Part shown: piece after piece, positions 57,282 to 64,000 of the stretch | How positions within the stretch are numbered: the first letter of the stretch is position 1 | Layout: each line of letters starts with the position of its first letter | Source of the DNA: Annona cherimola | Taxonomy: Eukaryota; Streptophyta; Magnoliopsida; Magnoliales; Annonaceae | Assembly: GCA_030490835.1 (NCBI GenBank) | Contig: CM059972.1 | Location: 91,249,137 to 91,313,136 of the forward strand | DNA: 64,000 nucleotides | Direction of reading: 5' to 3' | The notes under the pieces: model-generated | What the model saw: only the letters and a program-made list of their open reading frames with translations | What the model was told of the DNA's origin: nothing | The model's database searches: none | Made by a program: the position numbers and the translations under genes

Positions 57282-57688
57282 ATATGCACAGGGTGCACTT
57301 AACTTCAGTGCACCGTGTACAAACACCTATTTTTTAATTTTGTTTGAAATTTTTTTACATAACTGTTAATCAAAGTGTATTTAACGTGTGTATAATTTTT
57401 TACTATTTTTGGAAATTTTTAGATTTTTTGGATTTTTAAAAATTTGTGGCATTTTTAGTAATTCAAAATTATTAAAATGGAATTTTAGTAATCTAAAATT
57501 ATTAAAATGCCATTGATTTTTAGAATCTAAAAAAACTAAAAATCTCTAAAAATAGTAAAAATTGATACAAACGTTAAATAAACTTAGATTAATACTTTTA
57601 TGAAAAATGTTTCAAAAAAATAAAAAATAGATAAAATGCTCCTGGTGCACTGAGCCTAAGTGCACTTGGATGCAAGGAATTACATCCC
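57282..57688. repeat. fold-back MITE, family Y (related to 31048-31420)
   Basis: GGGTGCACTTAACTTCAGTGC at the left is mirrored by TGCACTGAGCCTAAGTGCAC at the right. The interior has 'gttaatcaaagtgtatttaacgtgtgtat' and its complement, and a doubled 'tttagtaatt.aaaattattaaaatg' centre. Confidence 0.7.
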
Positions 57689-57732
57689 TTTTTTTTAAGT
57701 TAAATAGGAAGGGATGTGAATTAAAATAGTCT

Positions 57733-57972
57733 ATGGTCATTTTGCCACGCCGACCTTCATACCAACCCACCTCATTGGCTTGTGTGCCAACTCCACATCT
57801 AGAAGTCAATGATGATTATGTTCTAGATAAAGTTCAAGCAAGGATCATTGAAACCCCATATACAAGAAGCCTTGATCGACTTGCAGATATCTTCACAAAA
57901 GCATTGCCAAAAAGACACTTTGAACAAATATTGGAGAAAACAGGTTTCATATATATTTACTCACCAACTTGA
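57733..57972 (+). pseudogene. 3' end of a second copia pol (RNase H C-terminus)
   Basis: Open to its stop at 57970-57972. It reads DKVQARIIETPYTRSLDRL followed by ADIFTKALPKRHFEQI, the standard C-terminus of Ty1/copia pol. Upstream it becomes unrecognisable within about 50 bp, next to a fold-back element, so this is a 5'-truncated copy. The intact tail suggests it is younger than the element at 7.6-18.5 kb. It cannot be functional. Confidence 0.8.
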
Positions 57973-57979
57973 GGGGGAG
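57973..57979 (+). other. polypurine tract of the second copia element
   Basis: The purine-rich tract GGGGGAG (with TGA GGGGGAG context) lies directly before the LTR start TGTTGAC, as usual for this superfamily. Confidence 0.75.
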
Positions 57980-58224
57980 TGTTGACAAAATAAGCATATC
58001 TTGCAAAATTAAGCAAGTCGGTGCAAGTGTGTAATTTATGTAAAATTGTGTAGTAAGTTATAATAGTGGAAACATTAACTCTAAGAGTATGATTGAATAG
58101 GATTTACCACCGTAGAGTAGGTTAAATTGAACCATGTAAATCTGTCTATTTTGATTTGTGTTCTTTGAATGCTGTTCTCTCAACGACCTTCAATAAATTT
58201 AATTTTTTATTTCAAAAATCAACA
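57980..58224 (+). repeat. 3' LTR of the second copia element
   Basis: About 245 bp, TGTTGACAAAATAAGC to AAAAATCAACA, with a CAATAAA polyadenylation-type signal near 58191. No partner LTR was found, so the right edge is approximate. Confidence 0.65.
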
Positions 58225-59595
58225 AAATAATCATGCATATCCGTGCCCTTTTTTTGATGGATATATCTATGTCCATTTTATTATGTATGTATTCATGCCC
58301 ATTTTACTACTTTTTAAAAATAAGAATACTAAATAGATTTAAAAATTTTCAAATTTTGCAGGTGCAAGATTTAGATAAGACCACATATTTATAACAATAA
58401 AAATAAAAATAATTTTTACCATGATCTGTAATACAGGCGACCATGTGGGATTGCTAGGGTGACCTTATATTGTTTGGTGACTTTTCTTACAAAATTATGA
58501 GATTTGTTTGCTAAATCAATATTTGTGAGAAGTCACTAGAGAAAGCTTAATCTCTAATAGATTATGCAGGAAAAAGCTTATCAAAAGTAGGCCTTAGGCT
58601 TTTATCGAATGGCCACAAGGGCTTTTGAATCCACTTCTTTGACTAGCTTTTGTTAGCTGTTACCTTGATGCATGCAAATGTATCATCGAAGTTTTTTCTA
58701 TGGGCGGTCGTATTGTATGTAATGGGTTTTGTTTTCATGAAACTCTTCCATTTTTAATATTTTGATGCTTTGCAAAATATAACCCACATATAGTATTTAA
58801 TATTATTTATATTGTCAAAAAATCTTTTATTTATGTAGTATTACTGTGCATGACTAATCTACTAATATGTAAAATTAATATAACAAAATGATTTAATGTT
58901 AAATATCAATTTTAAATTTGTATCTACAAATGGACCCCAACTACACTTTGACATAGTTTTGTGAATGAAAAACAACCATCCCTAAAGGGCAGTCCCGAAT
59001 ATTTGTAACATTGAAGATACCATTAGTAGGAATTTGGCAATTAACATGGCATGTGATAGGAGATCGAGTAGAGGCACAGATGAAAATGTAAGTGAGTGGT
59101 GACTTAAAGTGACAAAACTTGACTTTATTAGTAGGCTAATTGTATTTTGGACAAACTAGAAGTACTCATTCCTTTTTCTGAGCATGAAGACAAGGCACAT
59201 AAGATATTAGATATGATGCAAACCCTTAGTTTAAGGAGTTGCCTCATGATGGCTTAAACTTGTATGAGTGATTGAGTGTTATTGCAGTGTGTGAGCATGA
59301 CTACAACAAATCAAAGAAACTCGAAGACCGATCAGGTTTAGTTGAAATGGTGCCACTTAACTTTAAGCCAAAGTTGATCAAATGAGATTTGTTGATGTCT
59401 AAATAATCAAACCAAGTTAAGTGAGTTGACCAGTTAGACATGGTTTTCCTTCTGTTAAGTCAAGTTAGCTACTTTTGACTTATGCTGATTAGGTTTTATC
59501 AGACGAAGTTGTTTAACTTCGGAGAGTGACAACTTGGGGTTAAGTTTGAGGGGTGACAACTGTATTGGATTTGACACAGGTTGAACTAAATTTAC
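58225..59595. other. spacer with one family X copy, no gene seen
   Basis: Inverted family X marks occur at about 58800-58925 ('aacaaaatgatttaatgttaaatatcaatttta'). From about 59280 the words 'aagttgat', 'gagttgac' and 'gacaac' recur, as in an LTR or old satellite. No ORF supported. Confidence 0.45.
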
Positions 59596-59598
59596 TAA

Positions 59599-59881
59599 GG
59601 GGGTATTTGTTTTCCATAAAAACTTTTCAATCTAAAATTTTTTAGTTTAAAACTTTTAGTTCTCCACAACTATCATATTTTATTTCATCATTTCTTCTTA
59701 TATAATTATTCTACTTTTTAATCATTTCTACATAACTACTGTACATCTAACCTATCTATTTTAACTTTATTCTCTTTACTTCTTATCATTAGCCCTATTA
59801 TATCATATTATTTTCTCCCATTTTAAAAACTTTTACACAAAATTTTTTTAATAAGATATTTTAACACTTCCCAATACGGCC
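59599..59881. mobile_element. PIF/Harbinger (Tourist-like) MITE
   Basis: 283 bp with ends GGGGGTATTTG and CAATACGGCC. It is flanked by TAA on both sides (59596-59598 and 59882-59884). The interior shares 'ctccacaactatcatatttta' and 'aacctatctattttaacttta' with the other copies. Confidence 0.75.
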
Positions 59882-59884
59882 TAA

Positions 59885-60480
59885 ATCAACTAAGCTTGAC
59901 TTGGGTTGATTAGGATTAGTGTAGACTAGCTTAGTTTCTAAGCTATTAAGGGCAAATGTACTCTCTTATTATGGTCATTCAATAAAACAAGAATGGAACC
60001 ACCTACCTAGTGGGAGAATGCACTCTTGCAGCTACCAAGTTGAACTAAGATTGATCAGGCTGAGTAGGATTGATTGTGACAGATTTTAACATGAGTTAAC
60101 TTAGACAAAGTATCAGCTTGGTGTAGCTTACCATGGGATGATTGGGTTGAGTTGGCCTAATTGAGCTTGATTTGAGTTGACCTTTTTCAGACCGACGAGA
60201 GAAATTGCACTCTCCTCTATGTGACAAAGTGTACTCCACTACAACATATCATCATAATGAGAGCATGAGTGGTTGCCTAAGAGGAAAATGAACTCTTGAA
60301 CTTTTTGTGTTAGATTGGATTCTTGTTCTTATGTCGAGCTAGCTAGGTTTAAATTAGCTTGAGTTGGGAAGAGTGACAACTTAGTTGACTAATGCATGAG
60401 AAAATTGGTTTCTATGGATTTTAATAGTGTGTCAATATGGAATAATGATATATGGATGAGTATCAATAGGAAATAATGTA
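59885..60480. other. spacer, no gene seen
   Basis: Recurring 'ttgagttgac', 'cttgacttgggttgatt' and 'gcactctc' words continue from before the MITE, suggesting one old repeat interrupted by it. Nothing coding. Confidence 0.4.
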
Positions 60481-60742
60481 AGAGAACATTTGGGAATGTG
60501 AAATTTTGTGGGATTGTGGAATGGGGTGGGAAATAGAAAAGGAAATATTTTGATAAATGTATGATTGATAGGAAATGATAGAGGTAGAGTTGGAATAAAT
60601 AGGTTTGATGAATGTAGTTGGTAGAAAAATGATTGGAATATAGGAGTAAAAGTGAAAAAATATGATGATTGGTAGAGTTAATAGCTGCTTCAGAAAACGT
60701 GCTCCCACCATTTCCCACTTCTATTGATTGGCAAACGTCTCC
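60481..60742. repeat. MITE, same family as 4241-4503
   Basis: Begins AGAGAACATTTGGGAATG and ends GGCAAACGTCTCC, a weak inverted match. The interior is shared with 4241-4503. Confidence 0.6.
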
Positions 60743-60864
60743 AAGTTTATTTCTTTTGATTTGATCCACACATAATTATAACGAGGATATTTATCAAGAA
60801 GAGAGATTTGTAATTATTTTTTATACCTGAGAACTCAAGATTGGAGTTGCATTTTTTAAGTTAA

Positions 60865-61069
60865 GGGTGTATTTGGGAAGTGATAAAAACTTTAGTATAA
60901 AAAGTTTTTGAAATGAAAAAATGATATGATATGATAAGGGTAATAATTAATAGTGAAAGGAATAAAGTTAAAATAAATAAATTAGTTGTATAGGTAGTTA
61001 TGTTGAAATGATTAAAAAAATAAGATAATTGTAAAGAGTAAAAAGTTTTAGCTGTAGCTAAATATGACC
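60865..61069. mobile_element. PIF/Harbinger-type MITE, short copy
   Basis: 205 bp, GGGTGTATTTGGGAAG to AAATATGACC. It is flanked by TAA on both sides (60862-60864 and 61070-61072). It includes 'aatgatatgatatgataagggtaataatta'. Confidence 0.7.
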
Positions 61070-61164
61070 TAAGAAAGGCTAAGTGGGCAAAGGAGAGCAA
61101 GGTGACAACATGGGGAGAAAATGAGGGGGAGGGGGGCTATTTATAGGACGTAGGTTGGGAGGAC

Positions 61165-61320
61165 CAATGTTTTGAGCACCTTTACACCCACTTTGTAAGC
61201 ACTACAGACCCAGGTCTCAAGCACCTCTAGACCCACATTTTGAGCACCTCTAAACCCATTTCAAAGTACTTGTAGACCCACATTCCAAGCTCCATGGACG
61301 AGCATCCCAAGCATCAATGA
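61165..61320. repeat. degenerate minisatellite
   Basis: Six or so imperfect copies of a unit of about 22-25 bp reading roughly GAGCACCTCTAGACCCACAT, decaying at the right end. Confidence 0.7.
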
Positions 61321-64000
61321 TCCATGTCCTAAGTAGCAAGAACACATCATCTAGGGCGTATTTGATTTAAAAATATGATCCTTCATTTTCTTTTTTGCTT
61401 TATTTTTTTTTCATTTATATAATGTGTAAAAAATGTAATATAAAAATAAAAGTAATAGATTGATTATCAAGGAGCAAAAAGTGGTCAAAACATTAGAAAG
61501 TTAAGGAATATAGTATTTATGAATGGCAACAAACTTTTGCTGGCAATGAAATTTTGCTCAAAGGATGAGAGATTACTTGATGAGAAATTGATTAGGTTCT
61601 ATATATTTTACTTAAAAAAATTCAATGTTTAATTATTTAGGTCATGCTAATAGAAGCACATGAGTATAGATGTTCGGGCGCCAGGAGAGTACCACATTAG
61701 ACACTTTATCTTCATTAAGCAATAGCCATGAAATTGGCATCTCCAATTTCTTTGGATCAAGTTAGCAACACCATGTACCATTGCCTCTAATTTTGATCAT
61801 CTAGAGCCCTTTGTATTTGCAAATCTGGCAAATGGTAAAAGATTCAGTTATTCCTTTGAAGTTATGATTATGAGATCTATGGTCGAAAATCCTCATCTAA
61901 CAATACAATCCAGTTGATATTATTAGTAGTCATCGATCCCGCAACTTCCACAGGTGAAGTTCTCCATCTTCCTCTGATCCATCCAGTAGCAGTTCTTTTG
62001 TACATGAACTCCCCACTAGCAAATTATGAGAACTCGGAGTTCTACAGTAACTTTTCCTTAGTTGTAGGGTGAGCTTGCAAATTGATAACTATTTGGTAAT
62101 ATTGTTGATGCTTATGCATTGTGTTCATGGATGTGACATGTGTGGGCATGTGGTGTGTGTGTGGTCTAATGCATTTAGTGTAATTGGTTTGGTTATTGTG
62201 CATTAAGTTATGAGATATGGCACATGTGAGCATGTAGGGTATTTTTTGCGTGATGCATTCATGTGTTTCATTTGGTTACATTCATTGGGTTTCATGATTT
62301 AACTTATAGGGTATTAGATTCGAGGAGTATGGATGATGTACTAGTTGAGCATTACAACTATCTTCGGCCTTGTAGAGTAGGTGAGAGGTTAGACCTGCAT
62401 GGGTAGGATGTAGGGGTTAGAAGGGTAATGCTTCAGAAGAAATTTTAATTGTTAAGTGAAAGGATGAATTGATGTGCTTTTCAACATACAAGTGGAGTAT
62501 GGGGGTCAGAAACAAGTGAACAACTTTGATGTGCTTTTCAACATACCAGTGGAGTACGGGGTTTAGAAACAAGTGAACAACAATTATAATGTTTATATAA
62601 GCAAACCTATAGTAACATGACCCGTGTTATTACCAGGAGGGCTTTTCATCTGAGTAGAGAATCACATGGGTCCATATTATTGCTTCGGAAGGTGGGGGTG
62701 TGTTTATACAACAAGGCCCGTGTTCTATGAGAAAGAGTGCCCTAGTCAGAGAATCAATGGGCTCATGTTATTAAAAATATAATCAGTGTGGTTATTGTGA
62801 GCTTACTTAAAAGGGTGCAGGACAAACTATTTTATTTTCCCTTTTCCATCTTCTTCTCCTCCATTTCTCCCTTACCACTACCCATCTTTCAAACCCACCT
62901 TAAACATTCATAAGAGCTCCCCAAATCACTCTTTACATCAATTCGCATCTAAGGGCCAAGAGATTCAGGTAGAGGAGCTTTAGGATTTTGGAAGAAATCT
63001 CTATATATATTAGTAAATTCTTTCTCTTCTCAATTAAATAGTTTGATCTTATTCTGAATGAGTTGTATAACTTGTAAAATGGATGTCCTAGTTTCATTTC
63101 GGGCATAAGGTAGTTTCCACTCACAACTTAGAAAAAGGGCTAGGGTTCTGATAGGAATTTTGGGGTTTTTAGTTCATTTAATATCTCTTTAGCTTACTAT
63201 GGATTTTCTTTGGATTCAGTGAATAATAACTATCTTCCCATGATGTGAAAGAAAAATGAATTTTTGTACACTCTTGTTGAGGCATTGGCATATTTGTTAA
63301 TGTGCATTAGTTTGACTCTTAATGTGTTGTTAGGGTTATTGATGCATTACCACCATGCTAGTATGCGATAGAAGTGTGTGAGTATGTTGCTTGAGTTGAA
63401 TAGGGTTATTCAAGATCCTCAATTGACATGAAGGTAGGGTTATGCATGACCCTTTGTTGATATGATTGAGATATTTATGACCCTTTATTGGCAAAAGGAT
63501 GGAGTTTTGTCGTTGAATTTTGGATTGCAGGCTGGAGCACTAGATGAGGCTAGGGAAGGCCTCAACCTAGAGTTACTTTTTAGTAGACTTTAGGGTCTAT
63601 TTTGATTTCCTTTTTGACAATTCAAATCTTATGATTTTTTTTTAACAATTGATTTAAATGCCTAATTAATTAGACCATGATACATTTCAGTTGTCGCCTT
63701 TACGCTTACATGTATATGATTACCGATATGGTGGCCTTTAAGATTATTGATTATGATTATTTGTATGATGTAGAAGAGTGTGGATGTTTCTCTCGTCTAA
63801 GATATGTGGGGTATATATACAAGAGTGGTAGAATATGGTGTGGAATTATATTATTTAGACGAATATATATGTATGCTTATGTTGGTTTCTACTTTTGTTT
63901 TGAACAAGAATGTACCGAGCAGACTCTACAGATCATGTACTCCATGTCAACCCTTACAAGTCCTGAGAAAATATTATCAGTTTTTTGTAAGGCTATACGA
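61321..64000. other. unassigned repeat-like sequence, no gene supported
   Basis: Includes a 57-bp tandem duplication (next entry). It has TATA-like stretches (near 63810-63815) and words such as 'gggttattcaagatcctcaattgacatgaaggtagggttatgcatgaccct', a tandem variation around 63395-63495. The style resembles a long gypsy LTR or UTR, but no edges or coding motifs were found. Confidence 0.4.
62469..62581. repeat. 57-bp tandem duplication
   Basis: Two adjacent copies beginning TTGATGTGCTTTTCAACATA and ending AAACAAGTGAACAAC, with a handful of differences. Confidence 0.9.

Noticed and set aside
61150..61320. CRISPR-like array
   Set aside because: The units are directly adjacent and degenerate with no distinct spacers, so it is a minisatellite in a plant genome.
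63720..64000. Start of another gene at the window edge
   Set aside because: TATA-like stretches occur, but no open frame or splice pattern follows within the window.

Overview
This window is a repeat-rich, AT-rich stretch of a flowering-plant nuclear genome. It holds one intact protein-coding gene in 64 kb. The gene has very GC-rich coding exons, short GT-AG introns and a 5' UTR intron. Around it lie Sirevirus-type copia, Tat-type gypsy, LINE, FAR1/Mutator, hAT and PIF/Harbinger relics. The GC-rich first exon inside an AT-rich background fits a monocot, but the species cannot be named from the sequence.

Layout. 1-7.6 kb: noncoding, with MITE-like and fold-back elements. 7.65-18.47 kb: a 5'-truncated, decayed Sirevirus-like Ty1/copia element (RT-RNase H, env-like ORF, polypurine tract, 3' LTR). 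Its env-like ORF is split by a complete non-autonomous Ty3/gypsy Tat-type element on the minus strand (9649-15362, two LTRs, perfect 5-bp target duplication CCTTA, tRNA-Asp-type primer site). 18.5-18.9 kb: a LINE fragment on the minus strand. 20.1-22.6 kb: a FAR1-like pseudogene (Mutator transposase family) on the minus strand, interrupted by a 288-bp hAT MITE with a perfect 8-bp target duplication. 23-51 kb: almost only MITEs, fold-back elements, small SINE- and LINE-like scraps, one TRIM-like element and AT-rich spacer, plus an unrecognised GC-richer island at 26.8-27.4 kb. 51.2-54.5 kb: the gene, encoding a 574-residue TPR protein with a probable plastid transit peptide and one membrane span, with a G-box promoter, a TATA box and a 5' UTR intron. 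54.5-64 kb: spacer, more MITEs, the 3' end of a second copia element with its LTR, a minisatellite and unassigned LTR-like sequence.

The most distinctive content is the population of small elements. One family (here 'family X', about 300 bp) recurs at least ten times and often abuts (TA)n runs, with a GC-rich hairpin at its edge in two cases. A second group (here 'family Y') consists of nearly complete palindromes of about 190-410 bp. Its members share a common inner scaffold but carry different outer ends. No CRISPR, bacterial operon, rRNA or functional tRNA gene was seen. All homology calls come from reading translations and motifs by eye. No database search or alignment was run, and repeat edges without target duplications are approximate.
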